In this document: positions 1 through 11,160 of the stretch, piece after piece | Layout: every line of letters begins with the position of its first letter | Position numbering within the stretch: the stretch's first letter is position 1 | Assembly (NCBI GenBank): GCA_038030265.1 | Contig: CM075937.1 | Location: 41,520,198-41,584,197, forward strand | DNA from: Corythucha ciliata | Taxonomy: Eukaryota > Arthropoda > Insecta > Hemiptera > Tingidae | Direction of reading: 5' to 3' | Length of the DNA stretch: 64,000 bases | Notes under the pieces: model-generated | The model's input: the letters and a program-made list of their open reading frames with translations, nothing else | Told to the model about the DNA's origin: nothing | The model's database searches: none | Position numbers and translations under genes: made by a program

Positions 1-3000
1 CCTGGGTTGTTGAAAAGTGCATCACACTTTTCATGTATTTGGGTAAATCGGTTATGATTGTGAAAAGTCCCCAGTCATGACCGATTTGAGCCATAACTAA
101 AGCCCAGAGTGGGACACTTGTTAAAATATGTCTCCAAGGGGTGACGACGGATTCCTAAAATTGAAAGAAATTGTAAGAAATAGAATTTAAAAGAGGAAAT
201 AAAGTCATGTTACATGTCCAAGATGTCCTTTGCCCGAAGTAGCATGTATATAGTTTAATTCCGCCTGACTTATAAAAGGATGATCCCCCGGCGTACTGTA
301 GACAAGAATTTTCCACAGAATGGCCCAAAAGAGGCCCAGACCCCCGAAGAAATAAAATACAAGAGTCCATCCTCCGTAGCTAACTAAAAGACCCGACAGC
401 GCCATCGATAGAACATTTCCAATTTGAGCACCCGCGAAAACAACAGCGCCCATTCTTCCTCGCTCTTGCGTGGGAGCCCAATTTGCTAACAGGACGTTCA
501 GCGAAGGATACAGCGGTCCCTGTAAATATATCAGCGATTTTAATTTCATTCTATAGGCTTTATTGAGCATTTAATTACTTGGCCAAGGCCGAGAATAAAA
601 CGGAGAACGATTAAGCCAACGTAGCCCCAAGTTCTCGCCACGAAAGGTGTCAATAGGGTGGCCGCAGTTGATGTTAGGAGTCCAAATCCAAGAGCTATCT
701 TCGAATAGAATTTTTAATTTTTGAGAATTCCTTACTTTTCGGATTTTTGGACAACCATTTTTGAAAAAAAAAAAAAAATACGAAAACTCACTTTGCTCCC
801 GAACCGCTCGGCTAGTAGTCCCCCAGGGACCTGCATTACGACATATCCCCAAAAAAATGCTGAGAGGATCATACCTTGAACTTCTTCATTCCAAGTGAAT
901 TCTCCAGGCTCTTTCTACAAGATGTCAAAAAATAAAGAAGTAATATTTTGACTTTTGAAACGCTACTGGCTGTAAGATTCATTAATATTCAATAGAATTA
1001 TTCAACTATTATAATGCGGTAGGGCCCAACGAAGATAGCACCCCTGTGAGGGTTCACTGTTTCAGACCCTTCATCCCGTATAAGATGTTTTTATAAGGAA
1101 ACCCGTGTTGTATTATTTTGTTAGGTGAAATCGGGCCCTGTGCTCTAGTTGTTCATTTATAAATTTTAAACTGAAGTCGTCTAAAAGTGGGCTAATTCAA
1201 ATTAGACACTGGGGCCGAAGTTAATGTTATCTCTTTGTCCAGTCTCATCTCGTTGCCCCTAATGTGGCTGTAAATCCATGTGTTCTGTCAAACTTCAAGC
1301 TTTTGGGAAGGTTTGAAATTGATCCCCTCGGCTGCGTTGATCTTCTCGCCAGTTACGAAAATGGTAAAAGTGTAGTGGCTAATTTCGTCGTTGTCAAGAG
1401 TTGTACGGATCTGCCTATTCTCGGTCTCCAAACTTGTGTTAATCTTCTAGCGAAACGGATTGTTATTGTATCTATGCGCGAATCTGAATTGTCAAAGTTA
1501 ATCGCTAAAAATGCAGGTGTTTTTGACGGTTTGGAATGTTTTTCCACTTCCTGCAACCTCAAATTACAGCCGAATGCCCAGCCTAAAGCTTTCCTTGCAC
1601 GTCCGGTACCAGTGCCGGCTTGAAGGGAGGGCGAGCCGGGCGATCGCCCGGGGGCGGCGCCGTGTGTCCTAAGGGGGCGCGCCTAGCAAAATGAGGAGGG
1701 GAGGGGAAGTGGACGATAACAAAATGATCTAAGTAGGGCATTTGATTTATGAATATTTCATAACTATAAAAATAACCGAAAATAGGATTTTTTTCAATAT
1801 TATCTGTGAATTACTGAGCTTTTCCTCTACACTTTATCCCCGAATTGGTTGTTCCTCAATTTTAGCCGCGAAGTAGCGTTTTTATTCCACGTTGGCAATT
1901 TGTCTCAATTTTTGCCATGAATTGAAGTTTGCAGCAAATTAGCGATTTTTGACCTTTTTCTGCTGTGGATTAGCATTTTCAGTTGCAAGTATAGCGTTTT
2001 TCGTTAATTTCAGCCACGCTAATTAGTGATTTTTCTCAATACTGGCCGCAAATTAACGGTGTATGAACTATTTTTGCCCCACAATAACACTTTTTTAAAA
2101 ACTTTTAGCTATGGAGCAGAGCTTTTTCTCAGTTTAGGTCCGAAATTGCCTTCAGAAGCCACGGATTTGTGTTTTCCTAAATTTTACCCGCGAGTCAGCG
2201 TTATTACTAAATTTTAGTCGTGAATTAGCGTTTTTCTCAATTTTAGCTGTGAATTAATTAGCGATTCTTTGAGTTGAGTCGAGAAATAGGACTGTTCCAA
2301 GTTCAGACGCTAAGTAGCGCTTTTTGTCAATTTCATGTGCGAATTAGCTATTTTTCTCAACTTTTGCCGGGGATTAGCGTTTGTCCCAATTTCAGCAGCT
2401 AATTATAGCCATTCTTCTAAATTAAAATTTCAGTCGTGAATTAGCTGTGATGAACTAGTGGCCTTTTACTTTCTTATTCGCGAATGGGCAATTTTCTGTT
2501 GCGAATTTGTCTTTTTTCTCAATTTTATCCTCGAATTAGCGTGTTTCATTTCTATTGTTCAGCCTTAACGCTTTTTCTTGCCTTTTAGCCCTTGCAGAAA
2601 GCAAAAACAAATTAGCGTTTTTTCTTCATTTTAGTCATAAAGTGGCATCTATGCACCGAGAATCAGCGAATTTTCCTCAATTTTGGTCCGGATGTTTCAT
2701 CGAGATGCCGCGAATGTGCGCATTTTAACAGTTTTAGCTAAGAATTTAGCGCTTTCCCCCATCTTTTTGCTGCGTAGGTACATGCCCTCAAGAAGAGCAT
2801 ATTAGTGAGACTTCTCATCTTTATCCGCTCAAGGACCTAAAAAAAATTGGGAAGCAGCGTATTTTCTCTATATGCTCTCTCGCGAAGTTACACCCTGAAG
2901 GCTGCGTTTTCAATCAATTTGAGCCTTCTGTTTTGTGGGCTAAATTGAATATTCGGCTACACAATTTGCTTATCACCTGCAACGCTCCATTCCGTCCTGG

Positions 3001-6000
3001 GTCGGATGGATTGAAAATCGTCAAAATAAGCAGCCAATGTCGCTGGCCAACCACATGCCAAAAACTCGTTTTCACGTACTCACATAATACATTAACATAG
3101 AACCTTAAAATCCTCCATTTTCCATCGTGTAGAGAAATCTATAATTTTAGCGGCTAAAATGAGGAAAAACACTAATGTGCGGTTAAAATCAAGATAAATG
3201 GCTAATTGAGGGTTAATTTGAGAAAAGTCGCTAATTCACAGAAAATTGAGGAAATGGCAAGCAGAGATTTCCGGAGGGAACCTCGGGTCAATGAGCAAAA
3301 AGCGCTAATTTACGGCAAAACTTTTAAAAAATCATTAAATTGCGACTGAAAAACCCACTAGCTCGCGGGAAAATTGGAGAAAAATCGCAAATTCGCGGCT
3401 AAAATGGAGATAAATCGCTTATTTGACGACTAAAATGGGGAAAACTATCTAATTCACCGATGAAATTGAGAAGAAGCGCTGAAGGATTGAAAAAACGCTA
3501 ATTGCACGAAATGTTCAAGGCCGGCACTGTCGGGTATCATTAAAAATTAAAGTTAAACTTAGAGAAGCTCTTGATTCCCTAGTTCAACTAAAAATCATTG
3601 AGCCAGTGTCAGAACAAGCCGGACTCAACGCTACGGCTGTACATTGACCCGAAGCACTTGAACCAATATTTACTTCGCGAATATTTTAAAATTCCTTCGT
3701 TGGAACAAATTAGGATGAAATTAGTAAAATAAAAGATTTTTATGCTCATTTGACCTGAAACATGGTTTCCATCAAGTTCTCTTGGATGCTCCATCAAGTA
3801 AATTGTGTACATTCAGCACACCTTTCGACCTTTTATCAGTACCTTCGCGCTCCTTTCGGAGTCTCAGTCCTCTCAGAATTCTTCCAAAAGCTCACAATCC
3901 ACTATTTTTCGGTCATATCCCAGGAGTAATCGTGTATTTTGACGATATTTTATGTTCTGTTGAGATCAAAGATGAACTAGAAAAAATTGTTGCTCAAGTT
4001 GTCCAAGTCGTTAAGCTAAATGATATAAAATTCAATAAAGACCAAGTTCAGTACTTCGTGGAGGAATAAGTTAAGTATTTGGGATTTGTATTTAATAACG
4101 AGGGTCACAAGCCTGATTCTGAGCGCATAAAGTCAATAACTCAATTGAAGTCTCCCAAAAATGTTAAAACTTCTAGAACTAGAACTTCAGAGTGTGCTTG
4201 GCATAGGAGGGTTGCCAGATAACCGGTTTTCGACCGGCCTGGCCGGTTTTGGAAGTCCGAGGCCGGATGCCGGCCGGACCCGGCCTCGACCGGCCTTATA
4301 TGTAAAGCAGGTTTTCGGATTTGCTCATTTTGTAATAATTTTTTCTTAATTTTTCCTCATCAAAGTATTCGAAGGGGAACTTCAAGAATTTATTTCTTAA
4401 AAACGTTGGAGAAGTTTTCAAAGCTACGTGTTACTTATGTGCAGGTCGGCGCCACGCTAACTCTCAGCCTAGGTAGGGCCTATTGTATTATCAGTTTCAG
4501 CAGTAGAGAACCTATAATCAGACAGGTAAAATCACAGACGCCATGTTCGCTCTTATCAATTGTCAGTCTTGTAAAATTCACCTTTTGTTGATGCTTCGTG
4601 GAGCTCAACCAACGATATATAAACCTGGATTGCTCACAGATGACTGGAGGGGCGTGGAGGGGGCAGGTCGTCCCCTGGTAAACAATCACCCTGTCCCTCT
4701 CCTTGTGTAGTTATGGTCCTTATGCAAGATAATAGGCGTGCAACTGGCCTGTTCCAACTTAGCCTAGTGTGACCCCGAATAAAGATAAAATACCCTTTTG
4801 TACCTCCATACGAGTTTTATAATTTTTGTAATTAGGATTTAGTAATAATAATTGTGTGACAAGATAAAATACTCTTTTGTACCTCCATACGCGTTTCTAT
4901 AATTTTTGTAATTAGAATTTAGTTTTTATTTTCTCTCTCTCCTTGATCCTCCCCAACGTCCGGCGCCTGCGCCCCGTCCCATACCCTTTCTCTCAACTTC
5001 CCCCTCTTAAAGAAAAGCGACGGTAGCCGGGCTCAGGCAAGAGAAGAGAGAAGGGAACGGTAGGAGAGGCAAAAAGAGGGCCATTGTCGGCAACTCGGCA
5101 AGTCAGTCAAGAGAGAATCGTTGCCTCCGCGGCAGTTTCCAGCGCGGTACGTCAAAAGTTCACGTTACGTCAGCACAGTATTGCCTCCGCGGCCCGTCAA
5201 AGGTTATTGTTACGTCAATGCTGTGTAGCCCCGCGGCCCGTCGAAAGTTTACGTTAAACAGTCAGTTGAGCACGGCCTCCGCGGCCCATTCGCATCAGTG
5301 TGGTGACACCTCGTCGTCGAGGCTTTTCGTGGTTAAGCCTCCCCGTCTCTACGTCTACTAGTCTTCACGTCACTCGCTTCACGTCAACTCGTCTTCATAT
5401 CGATTCGTACTCTCGTCGACTCGTCTTCACGTTGACTCGTCTTCTCGTCCACCGTCTTCACGTCAACCGCTTTCACGTCAACACGTCTTCATATCGATTC
5501 GTACTCTCGTCGACTCGTCTTCACGTTGACTCGTCTTCTCGTCCACCGTCTCCACGTCAACCGCCTTCACGTCAACTCGTCTTCATATCGATTCGTACTC
5601 TCGTCGGCTCGTCTTCACGTTGACGCGTCTTCACGTCAACCGCCTTCACGTCAACTCGTCTTCATATCGATTCGTACTCTCGTCGACTCGTCTTCCGTTG
5701 ACTCGTCCACCGTCTTCACGTCAACTGCTTTCCCGTCTTCGCCTCCCGTCGCCCCGTCTCGGCTCGTTGGCACGTTTCCGACAAACGACAGCACGGCCTG
5801 TTGACCCGGCGCCCTCTACACGTCGACCCGGCGTGAGTACTTGATGCGAACAGTTACCCCCCCCCCCTCTTCTTTTTGTCTTTAAACCCTCCCTTCCCGC
5901 TGAGTTTCCGTCCTCATCCCCGATAGTTTTCTAAGTTCTTTTAATATATTTATAGGAATAAATTTTGCGTTTCAATTTTTCGATTTATTTATTTTTCCCC

Positions 6001-9000
6001 AGTTTTCCTCCTCTCGCTTAACGTACCCCGAGTCAAAAGAGAGTAAAACGGAGCAGAGGGTACTAATGTACCACACAACTTAGCCTAGAACTTGTTTGGA
6101 ACCGTCATAGAATCATCTTCTGCCAATAAAACGCAATGGATTTGTTTGTTTCTATGGCAAAATCGTTCTGGAACCGAACGAGTTCTATGGGTAGGTTGGA
6201 ACAAACCTAAAAAGTGATCCCATTTTGTCAGAAGTATAGTTAATTATTATGAATCGGGTTGGCCGAAATCTATAGTAAAAATTGGGACCAGGAACTCAAA
6301 CATTATTTCAAGATTAAAAACGACATAACAGTTGAAAATTACCTTGTCTATTTTTTATGAGTCATAAGACTTATTATTGTCTATTTAGGCTTAAGGCTTA
6401 TTATTGTCTATTTCTATTAACAAAATATGCGAAGGAGCATATTGAGCGTCTCACGTGAAAAACATCTTGGTTTCTTGAAAATAAAAGGAAACTCAAACAA
6501 TTTTTACTGGCCATCACTAATGAGTGATTTACGTAATTATGTACGGTCATGCCCAGTCTGCCAACAGTTCCAAAGGTGCCACACACAACACCAATTCCTT
6601 TCAATAAAATTGGAATGGACATAGCGGAATACGGGCGAGATATTTATCTTGTTGTGGTTGATTACTATTAGAGGTGGATTCGAGGCTGAAAAAATTCCAA
6701 ATAAATCGTGCTATGCTATAATTCGCGTACTTGAGCCTATATCTTTGCCCGTCTTTGAATTCCCCGAACCGTCTCATCAGGTAATAGCCCATTCAATTCT
6801 CGTGGGTTCTGGGAATTCGCAAGGAAATAGAGCGTCACTCTCGTAACGTCCAGTCTCCACTGGAGGTCGGTGGTCGGTAAAAATCGTAAATTGGCGGCCC
6901 TTTAGAAAATTGGAAAAACGGTGGATCGTCGCATAAACGGCAAGCAGCTCGCGCGGTCGTACGTCGAATACTTTTGTTCGGATGGCGCGGCGTGAGCTTT
7001 CGTGATAAAGAAGCTAATGGCTGTAAAATCCCATTTTTCTGCTGGTGGACAGTGCCGCCAATTTCTGTATTCGATGCGTCCGTCATAGTAGATATTGTGG
7101 CATCTAGATCTGGAAACGACAAAGTAGTTTTTTCAAGCTTTCCATGGCAGCTGTCCACGTGATGGGAGTGCTGGTTGGACGATTTCCTTTTACGTGGAGT
7201 GGTGCTTGCAGCTCCGCCATTCTCGGATGGAAACAATGATAAAAATTTATCATGCTCAAGAAACGTTTCAGTTCTCCGACAGTGTTTGGTTATCGAACAC
7301 TTTGTCGTCAAAAGGAGAGATGCCACTGGAAGAGATGGTGTGACCCAAGAGCTGAACTGAATTTGAGCGAAAGTGCTTTTATTCACATTGATCGAAAGAC
7401 CGTACTCTTGGATTCGAGAGAAGAAAAGTTCCAAATGGTGGAGGTGGTCGTCCATCGTTTCAGAAAAAATAGAAAATCATCCACGAAGACGTAAACGAAA
7501 TCCAAGTCTCGAGTAATGGAATGCACGAATCGCTGTAGTGTTTGTGCTGCCCCGGTCAAGCCAAAAGGCCCTGAAGGTTGGCACGTCTTCGGGGGAGTAC
7601 TGGGATTTGAAGGAACGCTTCCTCCAGATCAATGGTTGAAAAGATGGTAGCGCCGTGTAAGGCCGTTGTGCAGTCCTGGATGTTGGGCACCGGGTACCGA
7701 TCCGGGACGGTTTGGGCGTTTAATCGTCTGTAATCCCCGCAAGGGCGCCAGTCTCCATTCTTCTTTGGGACCAAGTGGAGCGGACTGGACCATGCGGGCT
7801 CTTAGACGGCCGGCAAATGCCCTGCTGGATCATGAATTCGAATTCCGCTTTAGCCGCTTTTAATTTATCTGGAGGCAGACGACGAGGTTTGGCGAAATAT
7901 GGGACTCCTTTCATTTGGATGTGGTGGAAGACAGGAGGAATTTTTCTGGAATGTCTGGAGATTTGGTAGGGTTGTGGAAGAGACCGTACTTTTCGATCAA
8001 CTGACCTATTCGAGGAAGGCTTCCTGGTTTGATTGCGGTAATTTTCACTCCATTTGATGCCACCAATCGAGCTGCGGAAGTCCTGTTCGTGAGAGGGTCG
8101 ATATAGGATGGCGAAGATCGACCAAAAGACCGTACGATTGGAGGAAATCGGCTCCAAGAATAGGAACGAAAACGTCGCCGATGGTGAAGACGAAAGGGAT
8201 AAATTACGCCGAAGGCCAAAAACAAAAGATCCGTCCGATTTATCCCGGGTAAAAAAGATCCGTCCGAAAGGCGGCCGGAAGATACCCCTTGCGCGACAGC
8301 CGCTATTAAGTCGGGCCGGGGTGGGAGTTTTCCGTATTAGCGACGAAAGTACAAGGTTGTACACAGTGGAAGGGCTTTGTTTTTTAACCGTCTGTGCTAG
8401 TAGCACAGCGAAAGCCGATCGGTAGAATGATCACGTGAAGACGACTTTGATCGTGACCGGGAGCGAGACTGGTTCAAGAGTTGTGAAATAGAGCGGCTAA
8501 GCCGGTCAATTTGCTTCGTAAGCTCCGAAATTTGGTCGAATCCAGCGGCTTGAGTGGGAGGACACGGAGAGCTGGCTGCAATGCCGCCACCGTGTCAAGG
8601 GAGGGATCTCAGAGCTGGATGCGATCTTATCAACTACCTCGGATAAATCGTCGAGCTTGCTTGTACCAGAAACGGCCTGAAGAATTTGTTGAACGTGACC
8701 TGGCAAACGTTTCAGCCAAATGCCTTTTGACAATATTTTCAGGGACGCTCGATCCGGCCAAACGCTGGATTTCCCGTAACAAATGGGATGGAGATGGAGG
8801 GCGATCACCCCAGTTCGATCGTGACTAGCAACTTATTAAAGCGTTCCTCGTCTGACTCGCCAAATCTAGATTGCGTAACACGTCTGTGACTTGCGCTAAA
8901 ACTTCGGGTTCGAGTTTCGAGGAGAGGTGATGCGTATATATTTGCTCGCAGTCTGATCTACTAATTCATTAGATATTTTTCTCTATTTCAGCAGTGAATT

Positions 9001-10162
9001 GACCTTTTTCTCCATATTATCTCTCGCCATACTCCATAGTTAGCTGGCGGATGGAAATGCGTTGTGGGAGGGGGGCTCCCATATAGGTGCGGGTCGGCCC
9101 TTTTTAAGAGATCTGCTACACCTTATTGAAACCGTTCCGGCGCCACTGTCAGTATGCGTTATTATTGTTAATGTTATGATACGAGGATGAATAAATGAAT
9201 TATGGAAAATATTCGATTCAAAGAAACACGATAATGCAGTAATTTATAATTTCTATTGGGTGGGAGGGGCGCTTGTTGAACCTATAATGTAAGTAATAAG
9301 GGTTGCAAAATCAGGGGGTCCAGTGAAATGAAGAAATATGAAATCTCGGCACAGGGGGCTTTATTGTGAGTTTATGGAAGAAAGGGGGAGGGGAGGCGTC
9401 TTGATGCTCATTACCACTCTACCGAGTTCAACTTCAAGTTATCAAGCGTACCTATGGCGCCAGCCCTTTTTTGGAAAATTCCTTGTATCGAATTAGTCCG
9501 AGATTCTTGAGGCGGTGAATGCGTTTTGTATGAACAGGGCAGGTGAAACAGTATAACGCTTAAAATTCAGGTTGTTCGACACTTTAGTATGCTAAATGAC
9601 TTTTTAAATGCACGAGCTCCACGTAAAATTTGCATTAGTGATTCAGGTAGCAAAGGCGGAAAGGCCGGCGCGGCGTGTAGACGAAAAAAAGATGTGTTAC
9701 GTCCTACATGTCTCGCGGAGCGTGCAACAAGGTTAAGGTCAGGATTTCCCGTTTACTATCCAACTTGGGAAATCATGATGGTGTGCGGGGAGGGGGGGGC
9801 GCGGGAGTCGGCGGCAACAAAAGGCTTCCACAATTATTATCCCCCTTACTCTTCTTTGAATGTTGAGTTACGACCGTGCAAATTCTTTGAAGTCCTTGAT
9901 TGCCCGCGTTATCTCTAGGCGACAGAAAAAGGAAGGAAGAAAAAGAGAATATTATAAAACATTCTTACCAGCGTGGTGCCATTAACATAATGGACAGAAG
10001 GGTCGGGCGGACAAGCGTGTGGATCAAATTTGGCTGTGTGCGAAGCATTCGCAATGACCATTTCAGTGATGGCCAAACTGAGGCAGAATCGTTGTATGTA
10101 CCCATTTGCAAGAGCGAAAAAACCCATAAAACCGACGACATACCGGTGATTAATGCGGCAAC
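1..10162 (-). CDS. SLC17-family (sialin/NaPi-type) anion transporter, partial, 5 exons seen
   Basis: Major facilitator transporter of organic anions or phosphate in a cell or lysosome membrane. Exons in transcription order are 10162-9969, 914-792, 698-579, 519-214 and 154-1; the last runs off the window. Each ends at a GT donor, and phases agree. What is seen: exon 1 has a first membrane helix with [17 protein letters not shown]; exon 2 has the family motif [10 protein letters not shown]; exon 3 is a helix pair ending LRFILGLGQ; exon 4 starts GPLYPSLN and contains [10 protein letters not shown] and [11 protein letters not shown]; exon 5 has [15 protein letters not shown] followed by [11 protein letters not shown]. 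All are hallmark SLC17 segments. The N-terminal start exon was not found between 10163 and the NUP42 gene, and the C-terminal helices lie left of base 1. The 9 kb intron 914-9969 is filled with two Ty3 elements and minisatellite. Substrate cannot be told from sequence. Confidence 0.88.
915..1198. other. intron sequence, no feature seen
   Basis: Left part of the large SLC17 intron. AT-rich, with no repeat or coding signal that I recognise before the Ty3 protease fragment starts. Confidence 0.5.
1610..3529. mobile_element. hAT-like non-autonomous element with opposed minisatellite arrays (CAGTGCCGGC family)
   Basis: The left end reads CAGTGCCGGCTTGAAGGG. The right end, reverse complemented, reads CAGTGCCGGCCTTGAACATT. 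Flanks are tccggtac (1602-1609) and tcgggtat (3530-3537), 6 of 8 bases alike, as expected of an old 8-bp target-site duplication; 8 bp is typical of the hAT superfamily. Inside are a GC-rich head (1610-1700), family A minisatellite in plus orientation (about 1760-2790), a unique module (about 2795-3110) and family A in minus orientation (about 3125-3510). No transposase frame is present. It interrupts the Ty3 pol gene, which reads on in frame across the insertion if one TSD copy is removed. Confidence 0.85.
2795..3110 (+). repeat. central module of minisatellite elements, copy 1
   Basis: Shares blocks with 29495-29770, 43305-43560 and 52815-53105: a roughly 'actggggatcagcgtatttt' block, then a TCAATTTGAGCC block, then 'atcgaatattcagc', 'caacgttccattcc' and 'ggtcggatggactgaa', then usually CAAAACTCGTTTTCACGTAC. 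Here it separates plus-orientation from minus-orientation family A arrays. No coding frame. Confidence 0.8.
4161..4602. other. no gene; GGCCGG-rich patch
   Basis: Positions about 4210-4300 are unusually rich in GGCCGG/CCGGCC motifs with local self-complementarity. Otherwise nothing recognised. Confidence 0.4.
4603..4709. repeat. dispersed repeat, shared with 13353-13460
   Basis: About 100 bp beginning 'caacgatatataaacctgg' and ending 'ccctgtccctctccttgtg' match 13358-13460 closely. At 13 kb it is the left end of an inverted-repeat element; here only one end is evident. Confidence 0.75.
4786..4922. repeat. two-copy tandem repeat, about 79 bp
   Basis: 'aagataaaatacccttttg' through 'tgtaattaggatttagt' is repeated, with few differences, about 79 bp later (ending 'tgtaattagaatttagt'). 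Confidence 0.75.
5115..5290. repeat. degenerate GC-rich tandem repeat, about 55-60 bp unit
   Basis: Three to four degenerate units built around 'gcctccgcggcccgtca' and 'aagttcacgttacgtca'. The stretch is CpG-rich, unlike the AT-rich surroundings, and directly precedes the 94-bp array. Confidence 0.65.
5340..5730. repeat. 94-bp tandem array of CGTC(T)-rich units
   Basis: The string 'cttcatatcgattcg' recurs at 5393, 5487, 5581 and 5660 (spacings 94, 94 and 79). Units are composed of shorter 'cgtcttcacgtcaa' sub-repeats. All three forward frames stay open through it, which produces spurious Ser/Arg/His-rich frames; I do not call a gene. It may be part of a retroelement LTR or leader, but no matching second LTR was found. 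Confidence 0.8.
6380..6850 (+). mobile_element. Ty3/gypsy integrase fragment
   Basis: An H2C2 zinc-binding segment ([32 protein letters not shown]) is read at 6427-6580. Past a frameshift it is followed by the start of the catalytic core, GMDIAEYG and YLVVVDYY, at about 6610-6670. Frames are broken by stops. Same strand as the Ty3 fragment at 1199-4160 and in the right order to be its 3' part, separated by the 94-bp array and other repeats. Confidence 0.8.
6835..8850 (-). mobile_element. second decayed Ty3/gypsy element, gag to RNase H
   Basis: Read from right to left. The gag tail (8808-8510) contains [16 protein letters not shown] and [14 protein letters not shown] protease C-terminal piece with [18 protein letters not shown] is read near 8110-8190. 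RT fingers contain [15 protein letters not shown] (near 7860-7890) and [18 protein letters not shown] (from 7774). The catalytic FVYVFVDDF is near 7450-7490, and the thumb and RNase H domain have [10 protein letters not shown] and [10 protein letters not shown] (7000-7080). At least four frame changes separate these pieces, so it cannot be functional. It lies opposite in strand to the integrase fragment it abuts at 6850, which suggests nested or tail-to-tail insertion. It lies in the SLC17 intron. Confidence 0.9.
8851..9968. other. intron sequence, no gene seen
   Basis: Two or three degenerate family A units near 8975-9020. The rest shows no recognisable coding or repeat signal. The open frame at 9589-9918 has no recognisable domain. 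Confidence 0.5.
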
Positions 10163-10344
10163 CTGTAAAATCAAATTTTGTTCCATATATGATGCGGTAC
10201 AGGAATTGGTTAAAACAATGCATAAGATAGTTTTTGTTTTATTTCCCATCCCTTGATTATAGCACAAAAAGGCTCAAAAATAGCACAAAATTGCAGTAGA
10301 TTTGTATTTTGATTCGGTTTAAGCGCTACTACAGCTTTACTCTC

Positions 10345-11160
10345 CTCATTTAACCGCGAATTAGCGTTTTTCTACTCTTCAGGGCTTTCTTCTCAATTTC
10401 ATCGGTGAATTAGCTATTTGTCTCAATTTTAGCCGTGATTTTGCAAGTTAGCGATTTTTCTCAATTTTCGCCGTAAATTAACGCTTTTCCCTATAACTAT
10501 AGCCACGAAGTTGCCTCTGGGAATTACGGCTCGCCATTTTCTGAGCAAATTTTCCCAAATTAATCCCCTAATTAGTCATTTTTCTTTATTTTAGCCGCTA
10601 ATTATTGATTTTTATACATTTCAGCCACGAATTAGAGTTTTCCTTAAATTATCGCCGCGAATTACCTTGTAACGCTTTTTCTTAATTTGGCCGCGGATTA
10701 GCTTTTTTTTTTTCTTCACTTTATGGCTCGAAGTTACCTTCAGAAACTCCAAATTGACGGTTTCACCATTTATGCCACGAGTTAGCGTTTTTCCCTCACT
10801 TACACAGCGCTTCTTCTAAATTAATTAGCGACATTTTTAAATTTCAGCCACGAATTAGTGATTTTTTATCACTTTAGCCATAAATTAGCAATTTTTCAAC
10901 ATTGTAGCCGTTAATTAGCGATTTATCTACATTTTAACTGTGAATTAGCGATTTTTCTGAATTTTTGCAGTAAATTCTAGTTTTTTCTGATTTTATATAC
11001 CTGCTAATGAGCTATTTTTCTCAATTTAATCCTTGAATGCGCATTTTCACTTAATTTTAGCAGCTAGTTAGCGATTTATTAGCGCTTTTTCTCTTAACTT
11101 GCCTTTCGGGAAATCGTCGTTTACATGTACTTCTAGCCTTTAATTAGCGCATTTTCTACC
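10345..11160 (+). repeat. family A minisatellite (about 30 bp), plus orientation
   Basis: About 25 degenerate units around a T-rich half (TTTTTCTCAATTTTAGCC) and a half GCGAATTAGCGA. Includes the variant insert 'aagttaccttcagaaactcc' near 10733. No element ends identified. Confidence 0.85.

Larger units (their letters stand above)
1199..4160 (+). mobile_element. decayed Ty3/gypsy retroelement pol (protease to reverse transcriptase), split by a hAT-like insertion
   Basis: Relic of an LTR retrotransposon polyprotein on the plus strand. An aspartyl-protease active site DTGAEVNVI is read near 1205-1231. After a frameshift, an open frame at 1264-1609 carries the downstream [11 protein letters not shown] and FDGLE segments typical of the protease/RT linker. 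The frame is cut at 1609 by the insertion 1610-3529 and picks up again after 3537 with RT palm sequence, including [18 protein letters not shown] and, near 3930-3955, the catalytic VYFDDIL. Several stops and frameshifts make it dead. The zinc-binding integrase piece at 6380-6850 is in the same orientation and order and may be its 3' end. It lies inside the SLC17 intron. Confidence 0.85.

Noticed and set aside
5300..5844. Three overlapping Ser/Arg/Thr-rich open frames
   Set aside because: All arise from the 94-bp tandem array, which stays open in every forward frame; no domain and no start context.
8108..8425. 105-codon plus frame rich in charged residues
   Set aside because: Antisense shadow of the minus-strand Ty3 protease region.
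9589..9918. 109-codon plus frame
   Set aside because: No domain; antisense within the SLC17 intron.
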